14,713 nucleotides of DNA, from positions 1 through 14,713 of the forward strand of contig CAMQBP010000029.1 in the NCBI GenBank assembly GCA_946999025.1, given 5' to 3'. A program made the position numbers and the translations under genes. The stretch's first letter is position 1; the number at the start of each line of letters is the position of its first letter. The stretch is from an uncultured Prevotella sp. (lineage in GTDB: Bacteria; Bacteroidota; Bacteroidia; Bacteroidales; Bacteroidaceae). Of this stretch, positions 7,101 to 14,713 are shown one piece after another. The notes beneath the pieces are model-generated. The model did not search any database, was not told where the DNA came from, and saw only the letters and a list, made by a program, of their open reading frames with translations.

Positions 7101-8000
7101 TTAATAATTGTATTCTTTTTTCGTCCATTCGTCTTGGACGGAAAAGGAAAAGACATTGGCATCTGCTGGTGTGGTGCCTTGAAAGAACGAGCCTTTGTAT
7201 TGTGTAATTTCATTCACTTTGACGGGAACCTCTTCAAAAGTGTGCTCGGCAATGACATCGCCAGATGCGTTTAATGCAGATACCGTGATCTTCAACACAT
7301 CCGAGGGCGTATGCGGAAAGGTGTACACGTCAAACTGACCAGACCCAGTATGCTGTGCATCTGTCACGGTGCGTTCTTCGGTCTGGCGAGAGTTTTTCGC
7401 ACCAACGCCTGTCACCGCGTTGAATGTTGAGCTGCCGCCCGTATAATAGAACTTCATGGTTTTGACCGCTGTTGGTATAGCATCGGTGTTAACCAGTCTG
7501 AACATGGCTACGGCACGCTTCATTTCGAGTTGGTAAGACGCATTGCCTCCAACCGTTACCTCTTGACAATAATAAAAGGTGTCGGTCATCTTGTTCTTGG
7601 GAAATGAAATCTCTTCGGGCGATGTAATGGTGGCTGATCCGCTGCCACTGTGCGCAATAGCGACCACTTGGTAAGTTCCTGCTGGCAGTGTGACGTCAAT
7701 CTTACCGAAGTGAGCATCCTTCGTGTCTTGGTGAATGCTTTTTACTTTTACGCCATCCTTGAACAGGGCCAAACTGATACGCGTGCAAACCTGCTTGACA
7801 TCGGTGGCACGCGACATGTCTATGGCTTGGTTGAAAGGGATGTGTTCGAATTGGGCAACACGGAAAGAAAGGTGGAACAAGTCTTTTGCTTCTTGTTCTT
7901 CGGTGTCTGTCTCCTCTGCTATTGACGGCTTTTCGCATGCTGACAAGCAGATGGCAGACAGCAACAGGGCGGTTGCCAACATCTTCATCGTTTTCATCAT
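7101..8000 (-). CDS. FimB/Mfa2-like lipoprotein (putative fimbrial anchor)
   Basis: This is a 299-residue lipoprotein: the N-terminus MMKTMKMLATALLLSAICLS leads to lipobox LSAC with the lipidated Cys at 22, followed by an acidic linker (29-40). The body is beta-rich. Residues 73-130 (TRISLALFKDGVKV then KIDVTLPAGTYQVVAIAHS) resemble the first beta-sandwich of Bacteroidales FimB/Mfa2-type fimbrial proteins. Residues 150-295 would be the second sandwich, with YQLEMKRAVAMFRLVNTD in the position expected for that family. This assignment is from overall pattern and is moderate. No fimbrillin (FimA) or other fimbrial gene is in the window, so it may be a stand-alone surface lipoprotein. It lies downstream of the PUL but behind a strong terminator (8212-8252), so it is likely its own unit. 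No clear ribosome-binding site or TAnnTTTG element was found upstream. Confidence 0.6.
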   Translation of the reverse strand: MMKTMKMLATALLLSAICLSACEKPSIAEETDTEEQEAKDLFHLSFRVAQFEHIPFNQAIDMSRATDVKQVCTRISLALFKDGVKVKSIHQDTKDAHFGKIDVTLPAGTYQVVAIAHSGSGSATITSPEEISFPKNKMTDTFYYCQEVTVGGNASYQLEMKRAVAMFRLVNTDAIPTAVKTMKFYYTGGSSTFNAVTGVGAKNSRQTEERTVTDAQHTGSGQFDVYTFPHTPSDVLKITVSALNASGDVIAEHTFEEVPVKVNEITQYKGSFFQGTTPADANVFSFSVQDEWTKKEYNY

Positions 8001-8211
8001 GGTTGGTAGTATTATGTGAGTTGGTTATATCGTTGGGCGTTATTATCAGGTGCTAAGTTACGACAAAAAAGAATAACCTCAAAATTTTTTTGTGCATCGA
8101 AAACAGTTACCCACGTTGTCGTCCGGTTTTTTCTTTTCGTTTTGGATTTAATTCCTTATTCTCTTACTGTTGAGCCTAACTCATCACGCTTGCTTTGTAC
8201 TCAGCCAAAAG

Positions 8212-8252
8212 AAAAAAGAGGCAGGCTGCACGAATGCAGTCGCCTCTCTTTT
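8212..8252 (-). terminator. Rho-independent terminator closing the SusCD-GH18 operon
   Basis: The outer stem AGAGGC (8217-8222) pairs with GCCTCT (8242-8247), and the inner stem CTGCA (8226-8230) pairs with TGCAG (8235-8239) around a CGAA loop. A GG-TC step joins them, with one bulged A at 8223. On the minus strand the stem is followed by a run of six T (plus-strand A6 at 8212-8217). It lies just after the DUF1735-LamG stop codon and separates that operon from the FimB-like gene. Confidence 0.85.
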
Positions 8253-8273
8253 CAGTTTTCTTCCTTCATTCTA

Positions 8274-9473
8274 TCAATGAAAGGGGCATGGCACCTCTTT
8301 CTGCCAAGTTATCTCGCCATAACCATCTTTGTGGGCGGTGTGTCCGTGGCCAGTGTAGTCCTTGCACTCGTCAGTACCATCGTCCAGCTTCCAATAACCT
8401 TCCAATCCCTTGCTGTTGGTTTCAACGAAACACTGATGCAATGGGTTTTTCAGTTCTTGCGGCGTTAAAGCTCGAGTCCAGAACCTACATTCATTCACCG
8501 AACCCTTGAGATAGAAGCCGTCCTGTACGCCAGGTGCGGCACCGATATAGAAGTTGTTGGTAAACGATACTTTCTTAGCGTAGTCGGCCTCGGCAAAGAG
8601 GATTCCGTCTATATAGAGCGACAGTTTGTTGTTGGCAAACACACCTGCGATGTGGTACCACTCGTTTTTGGCGATGCTGAAGCCCAAACGCCCCGCATAA
8701 ACATCCCATTGCTTCAATCCAAACATGAACACTGGCACGTTGCCCTCGCCACCGACACGGTCGGGTGTTCCATCCACGAACAGCCATGCGCTTTTCTCAT
8801 CGTTCGAGTTTTCGGGGAAGCCCAGAATGCCCATCAGGTTGCCTCCATAGTATTTTGGCATCTCCCACAAACACACTCGAGCCTCGAGCGTAAAGGCATC
8901 CAGGTTCTGAAGTCTGCTGACATCATTGTCCTTGAAAGTCACCTTGAAACAATTACTTCCATTGAGCCTCGGCACATTCATCAAGAGGGTTCTGTTCACA
9001 ACAACATAAAGTATGTCACTGCCAGGAAGTTGTGGATAGCGTTTGTTCTTGCTTGTCATCCTCACAGGCAGCAAGTAGTTCATGCCTTTCTTCAGGTTCT
9101 CCAGCTTGCTTACTTGCAGACTGGTGCTTTCAGAACGGTAGCCACCTTTCTTGATGGTCAGCGTTGTTTGCGACAAGGCAAACGTTCCCTCTGGCAATGA
9201 CTGGTAATTCTCACCGTGCATGCTATTGTATGTCTCCACCAAGCTGTTGTCTATTGCCAGTTCTGTACTAACATCTTCTTCCACCTTCAAGGCACTCGAT
9301 ATGGTCAGCCCCATGGCATCGCCCTGTTGTTTCACTGAGAAAGTGGTGACAGGTGTCTTTTCTGCTGCCGTAATGTAAACAGCATCTACGTCTACATCAT
9401 CAGAACAAGCCATCAAACCCAGCAAACAGATTGTGGACAGATAGCAGATTGTTTTTATCGTATGTCTCATCAT
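8274..9473 (-). CDS. DUF1735 and LamG domain lipoprotein, probable surface glycan-binding protein
   Basis: This is a 399-residue surface lipoprotein: the signal peptide ends in lipobox GLMAC (Cys 23), followed by acidic SDDVDVD, a pattern common in Bacteroidetes proteins exported to the cell surface. Residues about 30-165 fit DUF1735 (the N-terminal domain of BT_3987-like proteins). Residues about 172-390 fit a LamG/concanavalin A-like sandwich, with FTLEARVCLWE (194-204), WYHIAGVF (272-279), LSLYIDGILFA (284-294), the NECRFWTRALTPQEL segment (327-341) and EGYWKLDDG (358-366). LamG domains bind carbohydrate, so this likely holds glycan for the GH18 enzyme. The start overlaps the GH18 stop codon as ATGA (9470-9473), showing translational coupling. 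A second ATG follows directly, so the start may be one codon later. It is the last gene of the operon, with a terminator after it. Confidence 0.88.
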   Translation of the reverse strand: MMRHTIKTICYLSTICLLGLMACSDDVDVDAVYITAAEKTPVTTFSVKQQGDAMGLTISSALKVEEDVSTELAIDNSLVETYNSMHGENYQSLPEGTFALSQTTLTIKKGGYRSESTSLQVSKLENLKKGMNYLLPVRMTSKNKRYPQLPGSDILYVVVNRTLLMNVPRLNGSNCFKVTFKDNDVSRLQNLDAFTLEARVCLWEMPKYYGGNLMGILGFPENSNDEKSAWLFVDGTPDRVGGEGNVPVFMFGLKQWDVYAGRLGFSIAKNEWYHIAGVFANNKLSLYIDGILFAEADYAKKVSFTNNFYIGAAPGVQDGFYLKGSVNECRFWTRALTPQELKNPLHQCFVETNSKGLEGYWKLDDGTDECKDYTGHGHTAHKDGYGEITWQKEVPCPFH

Positions 9474-10489
9474 TCTTGTTTTTTATTGTTTTTGTTACCG
9501 TTCATAATTTGGATAGCCTCTCTTACATAGAAGTAATTGTTGGGCGGTACAGGCTTGTTGAGATGGTTGCCTTCTGCGTAGGCAAACTGCAACACATATA
9601 CGCCACAGCCAGCCAGATTGTTGTCAACGGCAAACTTGGCCATACCCCACAAGCTCGGTATCACCTTGCCGTCCTCATGGAAGTCTACGCCACCATGCCC
9701 GAAGGAGTTACCCACCTTGCTGGTCCACTCGCACAAGATACGTTTCTCGTTGGGGAAGCCCTTTCCATAATCGCTCCAACCTCCCTTGAGGCGGTTTTTA
9801 AGTTGTCGCGGTGAAATTGAGCTGTAGGCCTGTCCAATGAAATAATCGAACCTGTCAGCATATTCCTCGTCCAGCCATTGACCGTCAACCACCAATAGTT
9901 TGTGCTTGCCGTTCACCTTGTACTGCTCCTTGCACTTGGGACCAAGATACTGGCTCAGCGCATCTATAAAGGTACGCATCATCTCCTTGCTGTATTGGTC
10001 GCCGCCAAACCATGGCTCATAGTCGAGGTCAAATCCATCAAGTCCCCAGTGAAAGATGGAGTCAGCCAGGTTCTTAGCATAAATCTTCATGGAGTCCAAG
10101 TTTTCCGATCCCTCTCCAGTTCTACTGAAATAATGTTCTGGCCACATGGTGACCAACACCTTTGTCCCTCTATGTTCTTGCAGAAACTTTACGTCATTCC
10201 TGTTTTGTTCGTTGTTCACATACCCCGTAAAGAACGACACGATGTCGATACTGTCGGGAATGCCCGTCAGCCGTGTCTGCATTGATGGCGTGGCTGGTGA
10301 GTAATTGTACCATGCAAAGAAAATCTTATGGTCAGAATTCTTGTATGCAATCAGGTCTTTTTCCTGCTCGGGTGTCAGCGAGTGGAAGGATGTATCGTCC
10401 AACGCTTTCGGTTCTGGCTCAGTCCATTCCTCGCATGCCACCAGGCAGAACAGCGAAGCCAAGATGCCAATAAAACTTTTTATTTTCAT
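9470..10489 (-). CDS. Glycoside hydrolase family 18 lipoprotein, endo-beta-N-acetylglucosaminidase-like
   Basis: This is a 339-residue lipoprotein with lipobox LVAC (Cys 19) and acidic residues after it, so likely surface exposed. The GH18 signature is LDGFDLDYEP (150-159), where Glu158 is the catalytic acid and the Asp residues at 151, 154 and 156 complete the DxxDxDxE pattern. GQAYSS (219-224) fits the substrate-assisted GH18 Gln/Tyr positions. WYNYSPATPS near the N-terminus and VLVTMWPEHY (111-120) fit the short Endo H/F branch better than large chitinases. Such enzymes cleave between the two GlcNAc residues of an N-glycan core. The locus order with SusC, SusD and DUF1735-LamG mirrors the BT_3983-BT_3987 region of Bacteroides thetaiotaomicron, whose GH18 acts on high-mannose N-glycan; a similar substrate here is inference. 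It lies 34 nt after susD. Chitin or peptidoglycan substrates are alternatives. Confidence 0.9.
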   Translation of the reverse strand: MKIKSFIGILASLFCLVACEEWTEPEPKALDDTSFHSLTPEQEKDLIAYKNSDHKIFFAWYNYSPATPSMQTRLTGIPDSIDIVSFFTGYVNNEQNRNDVKFLQEHRGTKVLVTMWPEHYFSRTGEGSENLDSMKIYAKNLADSIFHWGLDGFDLDYEPWFGGDQYSKEMMRTFIDALSQYLGPKCKEQYKVNGKHKLLVVDGQWLDEEYADRFDYFIGQAYSSISPRQLKNRLKGGWSDYGKGFPNEKRILCEWTSKVGNSFGHGGVDFHEDGKVIPSLWGMAKFAVDNNLAGCGVYVLQFAYAEGNHLNKPVPPNNYFYVREAIQIMNGNKNNKKQE

Positions 10490-10523
10490 ATTTTGAATAA
10501 TTTACGATGTTGATGGATGTTAC

Positions 10524-12302
10524 TTATTTTTGATATTTCTTATCTGCTTTCTTGTCCCACCACAACTTGGTTCCGCCATTGTCGGCACCTTGTAGTAAGG
10601 ACAATCCATGTTGGTAAGAGGCAGGGAAGTCGCTCTTGATGTTCACGGGATAGGGCAACCTGGCCACTTGTTTCTTGGAATCGATACTACCCATGCTCAT
10701 GTTCATGTCCACTGGAATCACGCGCGGATAGCCTGTCCGCCTAAATTCACTCCAAGCTTCCTGTCCATCAGGATAAAGGGCGATGTATTTCTGTGTGATG
10801 ATTTTCTCCAGCAACTCCTCGTTGTCAGTTCCTCCGAATGGTAACATGGCTGGCGTTATCTCACCACCGTCGTCTATGCCGCCATCGTCATCACCGTCAT
10901 CTGGATTGCCGCCGTCATCTGGATAGTCACCAGGGTCGTCACCACCTTCATCATCACCTTCATTATCATCAATCTGAACATGATGGTTCCAAGCCACGGA
11001 GCAAAGTCCATAAGAGGTTACACTGTTGTATGAGTCCAACAAGTCTTTGTATGGAACGGGCGTAGTTGTACCCTTGAGGTACTCATCGGCACTGCCTGCC
11101 TTTGCCTGCGACGCTCCCAAAGGCTGGTCGAAGGCTGTGCGCACGCCTTGCTCATACAGTTGCTGTGCGCTGCCACCAGCCTGCCATCCACGCAAGGCAG
11201 CCTCGGCTTTCAGGAAGTATACCTCAGCCGCTGTCATGAGTTGAATGGGCGTTGATGCCGTGACATTCAGTTTGGAACACACCTTGTATTCGTTGCCAGT
11301 CATGTAGATGCCAGTCCTCACTCCGTTGTAGTCTTTCGCACCAGATACCTCAGACGGCTCGAACAGCAATCCGAGGCGTGGATCCTTGTATCCTTTCAGG
11401 TAGGTTTCCAATGTGGCACCTAACCTACTGTCATTGTACGAATGGCAAATCATGTACAGGGGATTGACGGTGGAGGCACCGTTCACGCGAATCAAGGCAT
11501 TGTCGTCGTTTCCTTCCATGACGCCAGCCCGTATGGCTTCTTCTGCCTTAGCCTGAGCTTTGGCCGCATCAGCATATACAATGCGCATGGCCAAGCGTAG
11601 CTTTAGGGAATGAGCCAACTTGATCCATTTGGTGAAGTCGCCGGCATATACCTTGTCGTAGGCTGCCAACGGACGTGCGTCTGGATTGATCTTCACGAAA
11701 TCTGCAAGGATTGCGGCTGCTTCGTCCAGCTCATTGAAAAAGAGGTCGTATATCTCGTTCTGTGCCGTGAAGGCAACGTCTGACGAAGGCTTGAAGTCCT
11801 TATACGGTATCGGTCCGTACATGTCGGTTATGCGGTGCATGCCCAGCACTTTCAATATCTGCCCTACGGCAAAGGTGGTAGGCACGAGTTCTTTCTTCAA
11901 GGACAGCCTGTACCACGGTATCATGTAATTCTGGTAAGCCACGCTGTAAGCCGCATTGCACCACCGTGGCTCCATCTTGTAGGTGGCGTTGTTCATTCCG
12001 CTGTTGTCAAACGTATTGGAAACGCCCATAAATCCCGAGAATATGTCACCAGCCAATGAATACATCTTTTGGTAATTGTTCACATCCACGTTCTGTGCTT
12101 TGGTGACACAGGGGTAAATCTGATACTCCATCTGTGTGATCAGCGACCCCATGCCCAAATTGTCATGAAGCAAATCTTCCTCGTTTGCCGCATTGGGATC
12201 TGTATTGGTAGACAGGAAATCGCTTGTGCAAGAGGAGAGCATCACAACGGACAGCAGAAGCGATGTCCATGTGTTCTTTGCACTTATATTGAAATTATAC
12301 AT
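10524..12302 (-). CDS. SusD/RagB-family outer membrane lipoprotein (SusD_2 type) with Asp/Gly-rich insert
   Basis: This is a 592-residue glycan-binding lipoprotein that acts as the lid of the SusC importer. The signal ends in lipobox LSSC (Cys 25). Helical TPR-like segments include GQILKVLGMHRITDMYGPIPYKD (147-169), AEVYFLKAEAALRGW (359-373) and the C-terminal ITQKYIALYPDGQEAWSEFRRTGYP region (502-526), all typical of the SusD_2/SusD-like branch. It is longer than most relatives because residues 445-481 form an insert of 16 Asp, 3 Glu and 11 Gly, between SVAWN and the ITPAMLPFGG segment. The gene lies 15 nt after the SusC stop, and the frame is complete, unlike the susC upstream. No strong ribosome-binding site is seen, as is common in this phylum. 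Confidence 0.92.
   Translation of the reverse strand: MYNFNISAKNTWTSLLLSVVMLSSCTSDFLSTNTDPNAANEEDLLHDNLGMGSLITQMEYQIYPCVTKAQNVDVNNYQKMYSLAGDIFSGFMGVSNTFDNSGMNNATYKMEPRWCNAAYSVAYQNYMIPWYRLSLKKELVPTTFAVGQILKVLGMHRITDMYGPIPYKDFKPSSDVAFTAQNEIYDLFFNELDEAAAILADFVKINPDARPLAAYDKVYAGDFTKWIKLAHSLKLRLAMRIVYADAAKAQAKAEEAIRAGVMEGNDDNALIRVNGASTVNPLYMICHSYNDSRLGATLETYLKGYKDPRLGLLFEPSEVSGAKDYNGVRTGIYMTGNEYKVCSKLNVTASTPIQLMTAAEVYFLKAEAALRGWQAGGSAQQLYEQGVRTAFDQPLGASQAKAGSADEYLKGTTTPVPYKDLLDSYNSVTSYGLCSVAWNHHVQIDDNEGDDEGGDDPGDYPDDGGNPDDGDDDGGIDDGGEITPAMLPFGGTDNEELLEKIITQKYIALYPDGQEAWSEFRRTGYPRVIPVDMNMSMGSIDSKKQVARLPYPVNIKSDFPASYQHGLSLLQGADNGGTKLWWDKKADKKYQK
10860..10970 (-). repeat. Asp/Gly-rich low-complexity insert in SusD with an 18-bp tandem period
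   Basis: This segment encodes SusD residues 445-481. A 13-bp unit CCGTCATCTGGAT occurs at 10894-10906 and again at 10912-10924, an exact repeat with 18-bp spacing. This gives the hexapeptides YPDDGG and NPDDGD in tandem. The rest is Asp/Gly codons of similar composition, consistent with growth by slippage or short duplications. The acidic Asp/Asn pattern could bind calcium but matches no named motif exactly. Confidence 0.8.
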
Positions 12303-12317
12303 AGTTGTTGCTTGTTT

Positions 12318-14713
12318 TTATAAAGAAAATTTAATGCTGGCACCGAAACTTCTCAAACTCGGCATCAGGAAATAGTCAACTCCCTGATAGAACGTTCCGA
12401 CCGATGATGTGAGTTGTGGGTCAAAAGGTGCTTTGTTGTAGATCATCCAGAGATTGCGACCCGTCACCGAAACCGTGAGGTCTTTGATGACATTGCCAAA
12501 CCATTTGTTGGAGAAGGTATAGCCCAGTGATACCTCTCTCAGACGGATGTTGGTGGCATCGTACACATAGTTGGACAACACGCCCGATCCTCCCCCTATC
12601 TGCCGATAGTAGGTTTCGGCATCCATCATCATGCCGTTCACGCTTACACCGCCGCGGTCTCTTGCCAAGGCACTGCGCTCGGATGCGCCATAAGCGTCGA
12701 GAACGGCTTGCGTAACCGACACTACTCGACCTCCTATGCGACCGTCAATCAAGAACGAGAGGTTGAAACCCTCGTACTGGAAGCTGTTACGCAGGCTCAC
12801 AGAATACCGGGGTGACGTATTGCCGCCATATATCAGATTGGTGTTGTCGATAGCCATCTGCATGTTGTTGGGATTGACATAGGTATATCCGTTCAAGTCT
12901 TTAACCAGATGATTCACATAAAAGTCACCGATAGAGCCGCCCTCATTGATGTAGTTTCTGAAAGAGGACAAACCGCCCAAGTCAAAATGGTCTACATTCA
13001 TAGGCTCGCCCGTGATAGGATTGGACACGTTGCGCACCAACTCCTCGATACGGTTACGGTTGAAGGTAAAGGTCAGCACGGGCTTGTACAAGAGTTTTCC
13101 AAACGTGAGGTCGGCATCTACCATCGCCTCAATACCGCGGTTGCTCACCTTTCCGGCATTTACATAGAAGTTGCTGTAGCCACTGCTCTCGGGTGCTCTG
13201 AACTTGAAGAGCTGGTCATAGGTGTTGGCGTGATACCAAGTGATGTCCACGCCTATCTTGTTGTTCAGGAAACGTGAGTTAAGACCAATCTCGAACGACT
13301 TGGTCTGTTCGAACTTCAGGTTGTTGATGGGCAGATCTGGATTGATGCTCACGCCTCCGCCAGGACTGATGGGATAGGACGGTACGGTGATGCCTGCCAA
13401 TGAAACCGGCACATTACCCACCTTGGCATACGACAGGCGTAACTTGGAGAACGACAGTACCGACTTGGGTGCCTTGAGCCATTCGGTCAGGATGAACGAC
13501 ATACCCACCGACGGATAGAATATGCTCTTGCTGGAGGTGTTGGCCAACAACGAAGTCCATTCGTTGCGCCCGGTGACATCCAAGAATATGCAACGCTTGT
13601 AATCGAACGATGCACTCACAAACAGAGCCTGTGTCTTGATGGATTTTCCCTCCTGGTATTGAGGCTCTGGAGTAAGGTTGTTCAGGGTAAACTTGTTGGG
13701 AACGGTGGCCAAGGGCGCACCAAACTCAAGCTTGTTGGAGTTGGCTGTATAATTGAAACTGGTGTTCTTGAAGCTGCCACCGGCATTAATCACCATCCCC
13801 CAATGATTGAAGTTTTTATGAAGATTGACAATCAGGTCACCATAATCCTGCGTAGACTTGTCGGTGGCCAACAGGTAAGAACCCTTGTCAGATGCCGATG
13901 TAAGCAAAGGAAGTGTCGAAGCGTAGTTCTTGATTTCATTGACCTTGGTGTTGCGGTCGGTTCTGAAACGTACCGTTGCATTGAGCCAGTCAAGGATATC
14001 GTATTTAAGGCTTCCACCCAATATGATACGCTCGTTGTGGTTGATGTTGAAATTGCGGTGGGTAATCCAGTATGGATTCTGGATAGACCGCTTCTGATCT
14101 CCGTAAGGCCAGAACTGCAAGGGGAAGCCCCTGCTGGCATCGTATCGCTCATACGACCTGTACTTCTCTATCTGGTCGCCTCGTGGAAAGAGGTAGATGG
14201 GAACGATAGGGTTGTAATACTCACCCTGCGAGAGCATGTTCTGTGCGGTTTTATCAATGTACATCAGCGTGGCACCAAGGCTCAGTTTGTCACCGATGGA
14301 ATACATACCATTGTACGAAACGTTGTAGCGGTTCATCTTGTTGTTATGTATCACTCCATGAGCGTTATAGGCTGACAGCGACAAATAGGTGCTGTTTTTC
14401 TCGTTACCAAACTGTATGCCAACGGTGTTCGAGACGCTGGCTCCTGTCTGAAAGAAATCGGCAGGGTTGTAGTTGGCCTCATTCTGCAAGCGTGGTCCCC
14501 AGCTGCTGAACTCGTTGCTGCGACTTCCATAACGGTTCTGAAGCTTTGGAAGTAGGAAAGGTCGGTAGCAGTCGGTAAAATTGGAGAAGCTGATGCGCGG
14601 CTTGCCATCTTCAGTCCACCTCTCTTGGTTGTCAGCATCACCACGCCATTGGCAGCCTGACCACCATACAGGGCAGCCGCCGACGGACCTGTCAACACGG
14701 TGACTTCGGCAAT
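12318..14713 (-). pseudogene. SusC/RagA TonB-linked outer membrane transporter, frameshifted, 5' end beyond window
   Basis: In intact form this would be the TonB-dependent transporter importing glycan captured by SusD. The plug-domain end is read from the window edge, with IAEVTVLTGPSAAALYGGQ followed by AANGVVMLTTKRG (14713 to about 14618). In that frame the sequence then becomes nonsense and stops at 14351-14353. Homology continues in another frame from about 14615 as TEDGKPRISFSNFTD, QNRYGSRSNEF, SSWGPRLQNEANYNPADF and through the complete beta-barrel to the terminal GASIKFSL. One base is missing, or two are extra, near 14615-14618. No homopolymer or slippery heptamer explains it. A protein start placed inside the barrel frame (TTG at 14489) would lack signal peptide and plug and is not credible. 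Whether this is a true inactivating mutation or an assembly error cannot be decided here. SusD follows after 15 nt. The upstream signal peptide and N-terminal domain lie outside the window. Confidence 0.85.

Noticed and set aside
8652..9200. A 182-codon plus-strand open frame
   Set aside because: It is antisense to the DUF1735-LamG gene and has no features of a real protein.
13659..14375. A long (238-codon) plus-strand open frame
   Set aside because: It is antisense to the well-supported SusC barrel; the translated sequence shows no family features.
14351..14698. A 115-codon minus-strand frame near the window end taken as a separate gene
   Set aside because: Its first part is the SusC plug motif and the rest is out-of-frame SusC barrel sequence. 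It is the result of the susC frameshift, not a gene.

Overview
The window looks like a Bacteroidales chromosome, most likely Prevotellaceae. The reasons are a SusC/SusD pair, lipoproteins with Bacteroidetes-type lipoboxes, two secreted proteins ending in type IX secretion (T9SS) sorting-like tails, promoter -7 elements of the form TAnnTTTG, and a tmRNA encoding the tag GENNYALAA. The genus is an inference; no rRNA or other definitive marker is present.

Layout. (1) 1-3952, plus strand: two secreted proteins, a DUF4623-type protein and a phosphodiester glycosidase (NAGPA-like) protein, both with T9SS-like C-terminal tails and each followed by a hairpin. (2) 3953-4134: a spacer with a hairpin and the ssrA promoter. 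(3) 4135-4530: ssrA (tmRNA). (4) 4531-4990: no gene. It holds a ~195-bp imperfect palindrome with 19-bp terminal inverted repeats starting 4 nt after ssrA, then a strong bidirectional terminator, then a 217-nt convergent spacer with two weak hairpins. (5) 7003-4991, minus strand: a ptb-buk operon (phosphotransbutyrylase, butyrate kinase) with its own -7 promoter element. (6) 8000-7101, minus strand: a lipoprotein resembling the FimB/Mfa2 fimbrial family. (7) 8001-8273: an intergenic stretch with a strong terminator closing the upstream operon; I saw no gene in it. (8) 14713-8274, minus strand: a polysaccharide utilization locus (PUL) reading SusC, SusD, GH18 endoglycosidase-like lipoprotein, DUF1735-LamG lipoprotein. 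The last two overlap by ATGA.

How the genes work together. The PUL architecture resembles known Bacteroides loci in which a surface GH18 endo-beta-N-acetylglucosaminidase cuts N-glycans, a LamG lipoprotein and SusD bind glycan, and SusC imports it. Here, however, the susC reading frame is broken between the TonB plug and the barrel (near 14616): the plug motif and the barrel lie in different frames. Either the PUL importer is inactivated or the assembly has an indel there. SusD also carries an unusual Asp/Gly-rich insert with an 18-bp tandem repeat. The ptb-buk pair would make ATP from butyryl-CoA or branched-chain acyl-CoAs.

By eye, the two left-hand genes are more AT-rich (sampled lines mostly about 37-50% G+C) than most of the region right of ssrA (sampled lines about 48-65%). 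This is notable because ssrA is a classic integration site, but no integrase or repeated ssrA end is visible here.
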